From Sphingomonas sp. BGYR3 (GTDB lineage: Bacteria > Pseudomonadota > Alphaproteobacteria > Sphingomonadales > Sphingomonadaceae), in NCBI RefSeq assembly GCF_025153455.1, contig NZ_JANZNT010000001.1, positions 558,001 to 622,000 on the forward strand: a DNA stretch of 64,000 nt. The letters are read 5' to 3'. The translations under genes and the position numbers were made by a program. Positions 1 to 9,047 of this stretch are shown piece by piece. The notes below the pieces were generated by a model that was given only the letters and a program-made list of their open reading frames with translations, was not told the origin of the DNA and made no database searches. The number at the start of each line of letters is the position of its first letter. Positions within the stretch are counted from its first letter, which is position 1.

Positions 1-2
1 TG

Positions 3-293
3 CAGGCGATCATCGACGTGCACTTCCCCGGCATCCAGCAGCTGCTGGTCAGCCGCGCGCTCGACCTGTTCTATCAGGTGCGCGAGGTGCCGGGCATCAA
101 GAAAAAGCCGTCCACGTCCGAGCTTCTCGACTGGCTGAAGCTGCTGCTGCACGAGGACATGCCGCTGGAGGTGCTGCAGAACCGGGATCCGACCAAGGCG
201 ATCCCGCCGCTGCATGGCGCTCTGCTCAAGAACGAACAGGATGTGATGCTGTTCGAACGCTTGGCCTTCATGGCCCGCCGATCGGGCAACTGA
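3..293 (+). CDS. MoxR-family AAA+ ATPase, C-terminal part (5' end outside window)
   Basis: Only the last ~96 residues are present; the frame runs in from before the window, so Walker motifs cannot be checked. The segment looks like the C-terminal lid region of MoxR ATPases: a short stretch with SRALDLFYQVR followed by a helical LLDWLKLLL segment and a conserved ending with MLFERLAFMARR. MoxR ATPases act as chaperone-like partners of VWA-domain proteins; a VWA/CoxE-like gene lies 2.1 kb downstream on the same strand (2380-3558), which supports the call. Two unrelated genes are interposed. The family assignment is recognition of a fragment and is therefore moderately certain. Confidence 0.72.
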   Translation, partial: QAIIDVHFPGIQQLLVSRALDLFYQVREVPGIKKKPSTSELLDWLKLLLHEDMPLEVLQNRDPTKAIPPLHGALLKNEQDVMLFERLAFMARRSGN

Positions 294-335
294 CCGCAGC
301 CAGCAACCCGATGTAAACCATCACGGGCATAGCGT

Positions 336-920
336 ATGGCGATGCGCGTCGCCCGATTCCTGTCCCTTCCCGTGCTGTGCGGCCTGGTCATGGCCGTGCC
401 CGTCGCCACGCCCGTCCGCGCGGGCAGTTGGTCCAGCTATGTCGGCGAATGCGTTCCCTTTGCCCGGCAGATGTCCGGTATTCAGATCTATGGCGATGCC
501 TGGACCTGGTGGGATGCGGCAAAGGGCCGTTATGAGCGCAGCCGCACGCCGCGCGTGGGATCGGTGATCGTCTTCGAGCGCGCGGCGCACCTGCGCCTTG
601 GCCATGTCGCGGTTGTCAGTCGCATCGTCGAGCGCCGCGTCCTGATGGTTACCCATGCCAACTGGTCCCGGTTCGGCGGCAAGCGCGGGCGCGCGGAACG
701 CGACGTCACGCTGTTCGACGTGTCGGCCCGCGGCGACTGGAGCGAGGTCAAGGTGTGGTACCGCGACAATGACGGTCTGGGCTCCAGCCGCTATCCGATC
801 GCCGGGTTCATCCATGGCCGCCCGGTTGGCGCCGGAACGCCCCCTGCCCGCCCCTCGCCCGAATTGACGGCAGAGGCACCGGACTTTGTCGGGTCGCTCA
901 TTGACGCCTATGCCCGCTAG
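336..920 (+). CDS. Secreted CHAP-domain protein (putative amidase/peptidase)
   Basis: 194 residues with a clear signal peptide (positively charged start, hydrophobic core ~8-27, likely cleavage after PVRAG). The mature part has a CHAP (NlpC/P60-like) pattern: Cys39 in GECVPFAR, His90 in RLGHVAVV and Asn109 in THANW, giving a plausible Cys-His-Asn triad. CHAP domains usually cleave peptidoglycan amide bonds, so a periplasmic wall-remodelling role is the likely one; the substrate cannot be read from sequence. The C-terminal ~30 residues are Pro/Ala rich. The ATG at 336 is used; a second ATG lies two codons later. It follows the MoxR gene by 42 bp on the same strand. Confidence 0.85.
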   Translation: MAMRVARFLSLPVLCGLVMAVPVATPVRAGSWSSYVGECVPFARQMSGIQIYGDAWTWWDAAKGRYERSRTPRVGSVIVFERAAHLRLGHVAVVSRIVERRVLMVTHANWSRFGGKRGRAERDVTLFDVSARGDWSEVKVWYRDNDGLGSSRYPIAGFIHGRPVGAGTPPARPSPELTAEAPDFVGSLIDAYAR

Positions 921-940
921 GCAGGGGGACTTGATGGACC

Positions 941-2374
941 ATGGGGCCAGCGCCTAAGGCTGTCGGCATGGCAGGGCAGGACATGGCAATGCGGCAATCC
1001 TGGCTTGCGATCGCCGGCATCACGCTGGCCGGCCTGGTCCTGCGATTGCTGTCCGCCCGCGGCGGGCTGTGGCTGGATGAGGCATGGTCGGCCCGCCTGG
1101 CGCATGATGTCGGCACGCCGCTTGGCATCTTTCTCAATATCAACCACGACAATAGCCATCACCTGAACTCACTATGGCTGCAGACCGTGGGGCTTGGCGC
1201 ACCGTCATGGCTTGCCCGGCTGCCCGCCATCGTCACCGGCACGCTTGCCGTCCCGGTCGCCGCGATGATCGCCGCGCCGCGCGGCCGATGGCCGATGATC
1301 GCAACCGCCATCCTGTTCGCACTATCGCCGATCCTCGTCACCATGGGGTCGGAAGCGCGGGGCTATGCCCCGATGGCGCTGGCGTTCCTCACTGCCATCC
1401 TGCTCGTCGACCGATGGCTGGCGCGCAGCGATGCGGCATATCGGCCCCAGATCGCGATCGCGCTGTGCTGTTTCCTCGGCATTTTCAGTCAGATGACCAT
1501 GTTGTTCGGGATCGTCGCGATGGGCGGCTGGGTGTTCTTTGCGCTGTGGCAGCGTGGCGGTCCTAAAAGTGCGTTCACGGGATCGCTGAGCCTGTTCTGG
1601 CCCGCCCTGCTGGCGACGTTGCTTGCGCTGGCGATCATCGCGGGCGCGGCGGCGGCCGATCCGCGCGGGTTTCAGTTCGGCAGCTACGAACCCTTTGACC
1701 TCAAGCTGTTCCTGCACGGCATCATCGAGATGTTCGGCTATACGATCGGCTGGCCTGTCAATTCGCTCTGGCTGCTGCCGCTGGTCGGCGGGGCGGTCAT
1801 CGTGGCGCGGTCCGCAGGGGCCAGCCGCATGGCCTTTTATCGCCTGGCTATCCTGGCCTTCCCTGCAATGCTGGCGCTGCTTCAGTCGGGCAATGTCGGC
1901 CATCCGCGCTATTACCTTGTCGCAGGCATCGCGCTGCTGCTGATGTTGGGGGAGATGACCGGCAGCGCCATCGCTTCGGCTGGCTGGCGCCGCGTCGCTG
2001 GAGCCGGTGCGCTGATCGCGATGCTGGTCGGTGCGATGGTTCAGAATATCGAGCTGATCCGCAACCGACGTGCCGATCCGGCCATCGCCATTGCCGTCAT
2101 GCAACAGCGCGCGCCCGGCGGCACCCGCGTCTTTCTGGAGCGGCCCACCGCCGATGCGATGGTAGAGGTGGCGGCGGCTCAGGCGCGCTATCCGGTCACG
2201 CTTCAGCATACGCCCTGCCCGGCTGCGCCCTTCATCCTGGCCGATCGGTACAAGGGCGAGCGTTTCCCCGCTGACATCACCCTGTGCGGCGGCACGTACC
2301 GCCCGATCGCCGGGCGCATCGCAACGGGCATGTCCGGCACGCACTGGCGCCTGTATCAGCGGCAGGGGCGCTGA
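941..2374 (+). CDS. Multi-pass membrane glycosyltransferase, GT39/ArnT-like
   Basis: 477 residues, mostly hydrophobic, with about ten or more predicted membrane spans. After the first span comes GLWLDEAWSA, the acidic D-E motif in the first periplasmic loop typical of GT-C polyprenyl-phosphate-sugar transferases (dolichyl-P-mannose mannosyltransferase/ArnT type). The soluble C-terminal end has a few cysteines (HTPCPAAPF, TLCGG). It probably moves a sugar from a lipid carrier to a periplasmic acceptor; donor and acceptor are unknown. ATG 941 follows a purine-rich GCAGGGGGA; ATGs at 968, 983 and 989 are also in frame and would trim the polar N-terminus. It sits between the CHAP and VWA genes on the same strand. 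Confidence 0.75.
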   Translation: MGPAPKAVGMAGQDMAMRQSWLAIAGITLAGLVLRLLSARGGLWLDEAWSARLAHDVGTPLGIFLNINHDNSHHLNSLWLQTVGLGAPSWLARLPAIVTGTLAVPVAAMIAAPRGRWPMIATAILFALSPILVTMGSEARGYAPMALAFLTAILLVDRWLARSDAAYRPQIAIALCCFLGIFSQMTMLFGIVAMGGWVFFALWQRGGPKSAFTGSLSLFWPALLATLLALAIIAGAAAADPRGFQFGSYEPFDLKLFLHGIIEMFGYTIGWPVNSLWLLPLVGGAVIVARSAGASRMAFYRLAILAFPAMLALLQSGNVGHPRYYLVAGIALLLMLGEMTGSAIASAGWRRVAGAGALIAMLVGAMVQNIELIRNRRADPAIAIAVMQQRAPGGTRVFLERPTADAMVEVAAAQARYPVTLQHTPCPAAPFILADRYKGERFPADITLCGGTYRPIAGRIATGMSGTHWRLYQRQGR

Positions 2375-2379
2375 ACCCG

Positions 2380-3558
2380 ATGTTCCACGGCTTTATCGAC
2401 GCCCTCCGCGCCGCCGGTATCCAGGCCAGCCTGAAGGAACACCTGATCCTGCTGGAGGCGCTGGAACAGGATGTGATCGACCGTACGCCGGAACAATTCT
2501 ACTTCCTGGCCCGCGCCACGTTTGTGAAGGACGAAGGACTGATCGACCGGTTCGATCAGGTATTCGCACGGATCTTTCGCGGTGCGGCCGGATCCACGCT
2601 GCCGCCCGAAGCCGAATTGCCCGAAGAATGGCTGCGCGCCGTGGCAGAGGCGTTTCTGACCCCGGAGGAAATGGCCCGCGTCAAGGCGCTGGGCAGCTGG
2701 GACGAGATCATGGACACGCTGCGCCAGCGGCTCGCCGAGCAGCAGGAACGGCACGAGGGCGGGTCGAAATGGATTGGCACCGGCGGCACCAGCCCGTTCG
2801 GCAATGGCGGATACAATCCCGAAGGGGTGCGGATCGGCGGCGAGGGGATACAGGGCCGCGCGGTAAAGGTGTGGGAAGCGCGCGAGTTTCGAAATCTCGA
2901 CAATAGTCGGGAACTGGGCACGCGGAACATCAAGCTGGCGCTGCGCCGGCTGCGCCGCTTTGCCCGCGAAGGCGCGGCGGAAGAGCTTGACCTTGATGCG
3001 ACGATCAGCGGCACCGCGCGACAGGGCTGGCTTGACGTCCGGCTGCGCCCGGAACGGCACAATGCGGTCAAGCTGATCCTGATGCTCGATGTCGGCGGAT
3101 CGATGGACCCGCATATACGCCTGGTCGAAGAGCTGTTTTCAGCGGCGACGAGCGAGTTTAAGCATCTGGAATTCTATTATTTCCACAACTGCCCGTACGA
3201 AAGCGTGTGGAAGGATAATCGCCGCCGCACATCGGAACGCATCCCGACACTGGAACTGCTGCACCGGTTCGGCCCGGATCACAAACTGGTGCTGGTCGGC
3301 GATGCCGCGATGAGCCCCTATGAGCTGACCCATCCCGGCGGTTCGGTGGAACATTTCAATGAGGAGGCCGGGATCACGTGGCTTGGCCGCCTGACCGGGA
3401 TGTGGAAATCAGCGGCGTGGATCAACCCGGTGGCCGAGGAACATTGGGGATACAGCCATTCGACGCGGCTGATTCGCGATGCGATGCGGGACCGGATGTA
3501 TCCGCTGACCCTGGCTGGCCTTGACGATGCGATGCGGGAACTCAGTCGCAGGAAATAG
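2380..3558 (+). CDS. VWA-domain protein, CoxE-like partner of MoxR
   Basis: 392 residues. An N-terminal helical region is followed by a Gly-rich stretch (~131-153) containing GTGGTSPFGNGG, typical of this VWA family, then a C-terminal von Willebrand A domain with the MIDAS motif D237-V-G-G-S241-M-D. Such proteins bind metal through MIDAS and work with MoxR AAA+ ATPases in assembling or activating other proteins. ATG 2380 is chosen because it follows GGCAGGGG at ideal distance and starts 5 bp after the previous stop; the open frame further upstream overlaps the glycosyltransferase gene and is not convincing. The matching MoxR gene ends at 293. Confidence 0.88.
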   Translation: MFHGFIDALRAAGIQASLKEHLILLEALEQDVIDRTPEQFYFLARATFVKDEGLIDRFDQVFARIFRGAAGSTLPPEAELPEEWLRAVAEAFLTPEEMARVKALGSWDEIMDTLRQRLAEQQERHEGGSKWIGTGGTSPFGNGGYNPEGVRIGGEGIQGRAVKVWEAREFRNLDNSRELGTRNIKLALRRLRRFAREGAAEELDLDATISGTARQGWLDVRLRPERHNAVKLILMLDVGGSMDPHIRLVEELFSAATSEFKHLEFYYFHNCPYESVWKDNRRRTSERIPTLELLHRFGPDHKLVLVGDAAMSPYELTHPGGSVEHFNEEAGITWLGRLTGMWKSAAWINPVAEEHWGYSHSTRLIRDAMRDRMYPLTLAGLDDAMRELSRRK

Positions 3559-3561
3559 CGG

Positions 3562-3855
3562 TCAGAGCCGCTCCACCGCCCGTCGCATCCGGCGCAGCAG
3601 CGTGGCGTCGCCCGGCGTCGCATCCGCCGCTTCACCGGCCAGCGCCATCAGGCGGACGGCACCAAAGCTGGCTGCCAAACCTTTCAGGCGCAGCGCCGCG
3701 ACCCGCCATCCATCGCGCTCGTCGGCATCTTCCATCACGGCGATGCACCGCTTGACGCCATCAAGAAACGCCTCGCGCAGTTCCGCGATCAGTGCAGGCT
3801 CGTCGCCGACCGCTGCCGCCAATGTCGCGTCGATTGCTCCGGGATCATAGGCCAT
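3562..3855 (-). CDS. Hpt-like protein lacking the phospho-accepting histidine
   Basis: 97 residues from the ATG at 3855 (an in-frame GTG at 3876 is possible; neither has a strong ribosome binding site). The helical body and the pattern AALRLKGLAASFGAVRL match the histidine phosphotransfer signature A-H-x-L-K-G-x-x-x-x-x-G, except that Leu55 occupies the histidine position. It therefore cannot act as a normal phosphotransfer protein. It may bind a receiver domain without passing phosphate, or be a decaying gene. It converges with the VWA gene (3-bp gap) and is divergent from the large coiled-coil gene at 3939. Confidence 0.7.
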   Translation of the reverse strand: MAYDPGAIDATLAAAVGDEPALIAELREAFLDGVKRCIAVMEDADERDGWRVAALRLKGLAASFGAVRLMALAGEAADATPGDATLLRRMRRAVERL

Positions 3856-3878
3856 AAGCCGATGGTATCGCGCCACAG

Positions 3879-3893
3879 TTAATCAAATGTTAC
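3879..3893. promoter_or_regulatory. Possible CtrA-type box TTAA-N7-TTAC
   Basis: In the short divergent space between the Hpt-like gene and the coiled-coil gene, TTAA (3879-3882) and TTAC (3890-3893) are separated by seven bases, one mismatch from the CtrA consensus TTAA-N7-TTAA. The interval is much richer in A/T than its surroundings. A second inverted repeat, GTTACCA (3889-3895) and TGGTAAC (3923-3929), overlaps it. The motif is short, so the call is tentative; presence of a chpT gene (48998-49648) makes a CckA-ChpT-CtrA pathway likely in this organism. Confidence 0.35.
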
Positions 3894-3938
3894 CAAACCA
3901 GGGTGTCCGTCCCCCGATAATGTGGTAACCATATTGCC

Positions 3939-6227
3939 ATGAACGGGGGCTCAAGGATCATCGACATTCGCCCGGAACGGTCGGATGCGGTCGCGGACCA
4001 GGTGGAAATGCCGGAACAGTCGGATGAACCGGTCTGGACGACCGACGGGCAGCAGCCTGCGGCCGAACCCGTGCGGCACGGCTGGCTGATCGCGCTTGCC
4101 GTCCTGTTGTCGCTGGGCTGGCTGGGTACGATGCTGTGGCTGTCGGCGCCCGTCCTGGCCGCGGGTATGGCACCGGTTGCGCTGGTTCAGTTCATTGCGG
4201 CGCTGTGCGTGCCGATCGTCCTCATCACCACGCTCTGCCTGCTGTTGATGCGGACCAGCCGCGCGGAAGCACGCCGGTTTGCCGCGACATCTGCCGGGAT
4301 GCGGGCCGAGGCGGCGGCGCTGGAACGGGCGATCGCGGCGATCAGCGCGACGCTGGAGACCAACAGGCAGGAACTGAGCCGTCAGACCGGCGAGCTGATT
4401 GCCATGGGTGAGCGCGCGGGCGATGGCATGGCCCGTGCCAGCGAACTGGCAGCCGACAAGAGCCGCACGATCATCGACAGCGCCGATCGCCTGGACCAGA
4501 GCATGGACCGGGTGGATCAGCGGCTGAACCTCGTCATGTCCCTGATGCCCAAGGCAAAGGCGGAGGCGGAGGAGATGACCGCCGCCCTCGATACGGCCGG
4601 GCTGCGCGCTGGCGAGCATGTCGCATCGCTTTCCGCCGAACTGGCCCGGGTTGCCGAGCGCGGCCGGGAAGCAAACGAGATTGCGGGCGGCGCGGCCGAA
4701 CGGCTGGCCGCCCACATCGGCCGCATGGAAGCGACCAGCGAAGTTGCCGGCGCCCGTCTGGAGGCGGTAACCAGTGAAATGTCGGACGCCGTGGATGGCG
4801 TGCTCGACCGCGCCGCCACCGCGATCGAAGAGGCGCGTCGGGGCATCTCCGCTCAGGGCGAGGCCATGCTGGCCATGCTGTCCACCAACCAGGCGGCGAT
4901 TGAACGCACCGGGCTGGAGGGCAGCGCCGCGCTGGCCGACCGGATTTCGGCGATTGAACAGTCGATTGAACGGGTTGCCGAGCGGCTTGGCGAGCAGCGC
5001 GGCGCAACCGATGCCCTGTTCGAACGGCTGGATCGCGGCGTCGATCACGCCGATCAGCGGATGGCCGCCATGCACAGTTTCGGCCTGGAGCGCAGCCAGT
5101 CGCTGGCCGCTGCGATCAGCGCGCTGGACCAATCGGCTCAGGCGATGACGCGCACGCTGGAAAGCGGCGACGACATGGCCCGATCGGTCATCGTGACGTC
5201 CGAATCGCTGCTGCTGGCGCTCGAGGCCGCGGCACGCGAAGTGGACGAAACCCTGCCTGAGGCGCTGGCGCGGCTCGATCATCGGATTGCCGCAAGCCGC
5301 CGCGTCGTCATGGATGCCAAACCGGAGCTGCTTGCCCTGGTCACCGCTGCCGAAAGCACGCACGACGCAATCGAGGCGATCGCCGGGGTCATTGCGACGC
5401 AGCGGGATACGCTGGCCGCACTGTCACAGCATCTTCTGGAGACGCTGGACACCGGGCATGACCGGATCAACGGGGTGCGGGCGATTGCCGATGCAACGAT
5501 TGAAACGACCCGCCGCTTTGCCGAGGATTCGGCGCCGCATCTGATCGAAACGCTGGTCCGTATCCGCGAAACGGCACAGACCGCCAGCGATCATGCCCGC
5601 AAGACGTTGGGCGATGTGATCCCGTCGGCCGTCCGGCAGCTGGAAACCGAGGGGACGGCCGCGCTGGAAAACGCCGTCGACCGCACCGTCCGGCGGCAGA
5701 TCGACGAACTGGCAGAGGCGGGCGACGCGGCCAGCATGGCCGTGGCCCGCGCGTCGGAACGGCTCAGCCAGCAGATTTTCGCGATTGCCGAGGCGACGGC
5801 AACGGTCGAAACCCGGCTGCAAAGCGCGCGCGAGGAACGCGACAAGCACGACCATGACCAGTTTGCCCGCCGCGTGTCCCTGTTGATCGAGGCGCTGAAT
5901 TCGACCTCGATCGACATTGCCAAGATCTTTGCGCAGGACGTGACCGACAGCGCCTGGTCCGCCTATCTGAAGGGGGATCGCGGGGTCTTTACGCGCCGTG
6001 CCGTGCGCCTGCTCGAACCCGGCCAGGCGCGCGAGATTGCCCAGCTGTACGACAATGACGACACGGTGCGGGAACAGATCAACCGTTACATCCACGATTT
6101 CGAATCGATGCTGCGGCAGGTGCTTGGCCTGCGCGATGGATCGCCGCTGGGCGTCACGCTGCTGTCGTCCGACATGGGCAAGCTGTATGTCGCGCTGGCG
6201 CAGGCGATCGAACGGCTGCGCATCTGA
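3939..6227 (+). CDS. Large two-TM coiled-coil protein (TipN-like architecture)
   Basis: 762 residues. A polar N-terminus (1-47) precedes two membrane spans (~48-70 and 77-104), then a very long Ala/Glu/Arg-rich helical region (~105-640) with many AxxL/IxxxDQ heptad-like units that resembles a coiled coil or methyl-accepting-type signalling helix. The last ~120 residues look globular (from FARRVSLLIEAL to the end, including SSDMGKLYVALAQ). Two N-terminal spans plus a long cytoplasmic coiled coil is also the architecture of the Caulobacter polarity factor TipN; that comparison is based on layout only, not sequence identity. No enzymatic motif is visible. A possible CtrA-type box lies just upstream. 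Confidence 0.75.
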   Translation: MNGGSRIIDIRPERSDAVADQVEMPEQSDEPVWTTDGQQPAAEPVRHGWLIALAVLLSLGWLGTMLWLSAPVLAAGMAPVALVQFIAALCVPIVLITTLCLLLMRTSRAEARRFAATSAGMRAEAAALERAIAAISATLETNRQELSRQTGELIAMGERAGDGMARASELAADKSRTIIDSADRLDQSMDRVDQRLNLVMSLMPKAKAEAEEMTAALDTAGLRAGEHVASLSAELARVAERGREANEIAGGAAERLAAHIGRMEATSEVAGARLEAVTSEMSDAVDGVLDRAATAIEEARRGISAQGEAMLAMLSTNQAAIERTGLEGSAALADRISAIEQSIERVAERLGEQRGATDALFERLDRGVDHADQRMAAMHSFGLERSQSLAAAISALDQSAQAMTRTLESGDDMARSVIVTSESLLLALEAAAREVDETLPEALARLDHRIAASRRVVMDAKPELLALVTAAESTHDAIEAIAGVIATQRDTLAALSQHLLETLDTGHDRINGVRAIADATIETTRRFAEDSAPHLIETLVRIRETAQTASDHARKTLGDVIPSAVRQLETEGTAALENAVDRTVRRQIDELAEAGDAASMAVARASERLSQQIFAIAEATATVETRLQSAREERDKHDHDQFARRVSLLIEALNSTSIDIAKIFAQDVTDSAWSAYLKGDRGVFTRRAVRLLEPGQAREIAQLYDNDDTVREQINRYIHDFESMLRQVLGLRDGSPLGVTLLSSDMGKLYVALAQAIERLRI

Positions 6228-6229
6228 TC

Positions 6230-6248
6230 GCGGGGTCGGCCGGCCCGC
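6230..6248. terminator. Weak hairpin between convergent genes
   Basis: GCGGG (6230-6234) pairs with CCCGC (6244-6248) across a GC-rich loop, exactly filling the gap between the convergent coiled-coil gene and DUF1467 gene. It has no U-tract, so a factor-independent terminator is only a possibility. Confidence 0.3.
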
Positions 6249-6524
6249 TCAGCGCGGCGGCGGCCCCATCAGCCGGGTGATATCCAGCATTTCCATCGTC
6301 ACCCAGCCATTGCGGTAATTCAGCACGAACAGCGTGAACAGGATGGTTGCCACCACCGTGTTCCACAGGGCGAGCTTGCCAAAGCTGAACCGCGCGGGCG
6401 CGCCGTCGGCCTGACCCGGTACCGGCACGCCTTCATCCCCCTGTCGCCGCATGAACGGCAGGACGATGAACAGGCACAGCATCCAGAACAGGAAATAGAT
6501 CGCCAGGGCCGATTGCCACGCCAT
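6249..6524 (-). CDS. DUF1467 family small membrane protein
   Basis: 91 residues with two membrane spans (residues ~5-25, ending with the charged RRQGDEG loop, and ~52-70, ending near VLNYRNGW). The pattern of two helices joined by a polar loop with Gly/Pro/Asp matches DUF1467, an alphaproteobacterial family of unknown function. It is the last gene of the long minus-strand run and begins 4 bp after the RNase J stop, so it is very likely co-transcribed with rnj. Confidence 0.8.
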   Translation of the reverse strand: MAWQSALAIYFLFWMLCLFIVLPFMRRQGDEGVPVPGQADGAPARFSFGKLALWNTVVATILFTLFVLNYRNGWVTMEMLDITRLMGPPPR

Positions 6525-6528
6525 CTGG

Positions 6529-8169
6529 TCAGCCCCCGATCAACAGCACGTCCACGACCGGCTTCTTGCCGGTCCAGCGGGTGGCAACGCGGCGAACCGC
6601 CAGGCGCAGCGCCTCGCGCAGCTTGTCGGGATTGCCCGCACCCTGATCGGCTACCACCTTTTCCACGGCTGTCTCCGCCTCATCCAGAAAGCTGTCGCGT
6701 TCCTCTTCGACCGGAACGCCGTTCAGCCGGACCTGCGGCCGGCCGATCAGCTTGCCAGCACGGCTCACGGCCACGGCCAGCGAAATCTGGCCATTCAGCG
6801 CCAGTTTGCGCCGTTCGTTGATCGTGCCGCCATCGGCGGGCAGGATCACATCACCGTCGAGGACAAGCCGACCGGCGGGAGCAAAGCCGACCCGCTCCGG
6901 CTGCCCCGGTGCCAGGCGGATGATCTCGCCATTCTGTTGCACGACGGCGCCCGGCACACCCTGACTGACCGCAAACCGCGCCTGTTCGGCCATGTGGCGG
7001 ATTTCGCCATGCACCGGCACGACGAAATTCGGCCGGATCCAGCCATACATGGCGGCCAGTTCCGGACGGCCCGGGTGGCCGGACACATGGACATGGGCCT
7101 GACGGTCAGTGATCATCGCCACGCCCTTGCCGGCCAGGATGTTCTGGATGCGGCCGATCGCGATCTCGTTGCCGGGGATTTGCTTGGACGAAAACACGAC
7201 CGTATCGCCGCTCTCCAGCTTGATCGGGTGCGTGCCCTCCGCCACGCGCGCCAGTGCCGCGCGCGGTTCGCCCTGCCCACCGGTCGCCACGATCATCACC
7301 CTGCTGCGCGGCAGCCGCATCGCTGCGTCAAAATCGATCGTTTCGGGAAAATCGCGCAGATATCCCGTCTGCTTGGCAACACGCAGGATGCGGTCCAGCG
7401 ACCGTCCAGCCACGCAAAGCTCCCGCCCCGTATCCCGCGCGACGTCCGCAAGCGTCTTCAGCCGTGCGGCATTGGAGGCAAAGGTGGTGACAAGCACGCG
7501 CCCCTCGGCCGCGCCGATCACTTCGGCGAGGCCGGCGCGAACATCGCCCTCCGACCCCGACGGTTCGGGGTTGAAGACATTGGTGGAATCGCAAACCAGC
7601 GCCAGTACGCCCTGATCGCCAATCGCCTTCAGTTCCTCAGCGGTGCTCGGCACACCGATCTGCGGCGCGTCATCGAGTTTCCAGTCGCCGGTGTGGAAGA
7701 TGGCGCCGTGCTTGGTTTCGATCAGGACTGCATTGCCCTCCGGAATCGAATGGGCCAGCGGGACATAGGTGAACCGGAACGGTCCGAGGTCAAAGCTGCC
7801 CTGATTGTCGATCACGTTCAGTTCGACGCGGTCACTCACCCCCTCCTCATCCAGCTTGCCCCGGATCAACCCGGCGGTGAACGGCGTTGCGTAAAGCGGC
7901 ACGCCAAGATCGGCGGCCAGATAGGGCAGCGCGCCGATATGATCCTCATGCCCATGGGTCAGGACGATGCCGAGCAGGTCGTCGAGCCGATCCTCAATGA
8001 ACTGAAGGTCGGGCAGGACGATATCGACGCCGGGATATTCACCGCCGCTGAAGGTGATGCCGCAATCGACCATCACCCATTTGCCCTGCGTCCCATAAAG
8101 GTTGACGTTCATCCCGATTTCGCCGGATCCACCGAGCGCAAGGAAAAGCAGTTCGTTACCTGGAGTCAC
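6529..8169 (-). CDS. rnj: Ribonuclease J
   Basis: 546 residues, the usual length. The metallo-beta-lactamase core carries the zinc motif H72-G-H74-E-D76-H77, followed by a beta-CASP domain (GDTVVFSSKQIPGNE; later HVHVSGHPGRPEL and PVHGEIRHM) and a C-terminal domain. The enzyme degrades and matures RNA by 5'-3' exo- and endonuclease action and replaces or supplements RNase E functions in many alphaproteobacteria. The start is GTG at 8169, giving MTPGNELLFLALGGSGEIGM. It lies downstream of coaX by 40 bp and upstream of DUF1467 by 4 bp. Confidence 0.95.
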   Translation of the reverse strand: MTPGNELLFLALGGSGEIGMNVNLYGTQGKWVMVDCGITFSGGEYPGVDIVLPDLQFIEDRLDDLLGIVLTHGHEDHIGALPYLAADLGVPLYATPFTAGLIRGKLDEEGVSDRVELNVIDNQGSFDLGPFRFTYVPLAHSIPEGNAVLIETKHGAIFHTGDWKLDDAPQIGVPSTAEELKAIGDQGVLALVCDSTNVFNPEPSGSEGDVRAGLAEVIGAAEGRVLVTTFASNAARLKTLADVARDTGRELCVAGRSLDRILRVAKQTGYLRDFPETIDFDAAMRLPRSRVMIVATGGQGEPRAALARVAEGTHPIKLESGDTVVFSSKQIPGNEIAIGRIQNILAGKGVAMITDRQAHVHVSGHPGRPELAAMYGWIRPNFVVPVHGEIRHMAEQARFAVSQGVPGAVVQQNGEIIRLAPGQPERVGFAPAGRLVLDGDVILPADGGTINERRKLALNGQISLAVAVSRAGKLIGRPQVRLNGVPVEEERDSFLDEAETAVEKVVADQGAGNPDKLREALRLAVRRVATRWTGKKPVVDVLLIGG

Positions 8170-8209
8170 ATTCGTCCAATCATCAAAAGGCGGATCACGC
8201 CGCCATCGT

Positions 8210-9007
8210 TCATTGCCGGGTCCGCGACCACAGCATCGCCAGCCCCTGAAGCGTCAGGTCCGGCTCAATCACATCGAAAACGCTGGTGTGGCGCTCGAAC
8301 AGAACGGCCAGCCCGCCCGTTGCGATCACCTTGGCCGGCCGGCCAACCTCTGCCTTCGTCCGCGCGATCATCCCCTCGATCATCGCGATATAGCCCCAGT
8401 AAATGCCGATATGCATCTGTTCGACCGTCGTGCGGCCGATCACGCTGGTGCTGGCTGGTGCCTCGATCGCGATGCGCGGCAGCTTGGCGGCGGCCGTGAA
8501 CAGCGCATCCAGCGACAGGTTGATGCCCGGCGCAATCACCCCGCCCTTGTACGTGCCGCGAAAATCGATGACCTCGAACGTCGTCGCCGTGCCGAAATCG
8601 ATGACCACCGCATCGCCCGGATGCAGCGCATGGGCCGCAATGCAATTGAGCGCCCGGTCCGCGCCAAGGCTTTCCGGCTCGTCAACATCCAGGGCAAAGC
8701 CCCATGCCGCAGGCCCCTTGCCAGCGATGACGGCTTCGGTGCCGAAATATTTGCTGGCCAGCATCTGGAGATTGTGGAGCGCGCGGGGAACCACGGTGCC
8801 GATGATCACCGCATCAACGGCCGATCGGTCCAGATCGTTCAGCTGCAACAGCTGGTTCAGCCAAACGGCATATTCGTCCGCGGTCCGGCGCGGGTCCGTT
8901 GCGATCCGCCAGCGCGCGAGCACGCTGTGCCGACCATCCGGGCCAGGCTCAGGCGCCATCAGCGCAAAAACGATATTGGTGTTCCCGGCGTCGATCGCAA
9001 GCAGCAT
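8210..9007 (-). CDS. coaX: Type III pantothenate kinase
   Basis: 265 residues from ATG 9007, preceded by AGGGG at good spacing (a TTG at 9013 would add two residues). The N-terminal phosphate loop DAGNTN identifies the ASKHA-fold type III enzyme, with a later ATP/pantothenate motif GADRALN and DFGTATTF. It phosphorylates pantothenate, the first step of coenzyme A synthesis, and is not feedback-inhibited by CoA unlike type I. It lies between birA and rnj. Confidence 0.95.
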   Translation of the reverse strand: MLLAIDAGNTNIVFALMAPEPGPDGRHSVLARWRIATDPRRTADEYAVWLNQLLQLNDLDRSAVDAVIIGTVVPRALHNLQMLASKYFGTEAVIAGKGPAAWGFALDVDEPESLGADRALNCIAAHALHPGDAVVIDFGTATTFEVIDFRGTYKGGVIAPGINLSLDALFTAAAKLPRIAIEAPASTSVIGRTTVEQMHIGIYWGYIAMIEGMIARTKAEVGRPAKVIATGGLAVLFERHTSVFDVIEPDLTLQGLAMLWSRTRQ

Positions 9008-9047
9008 GGCCAACCCCTAGCTCCTTCCTTGCCCGATTGCGAGCGGA

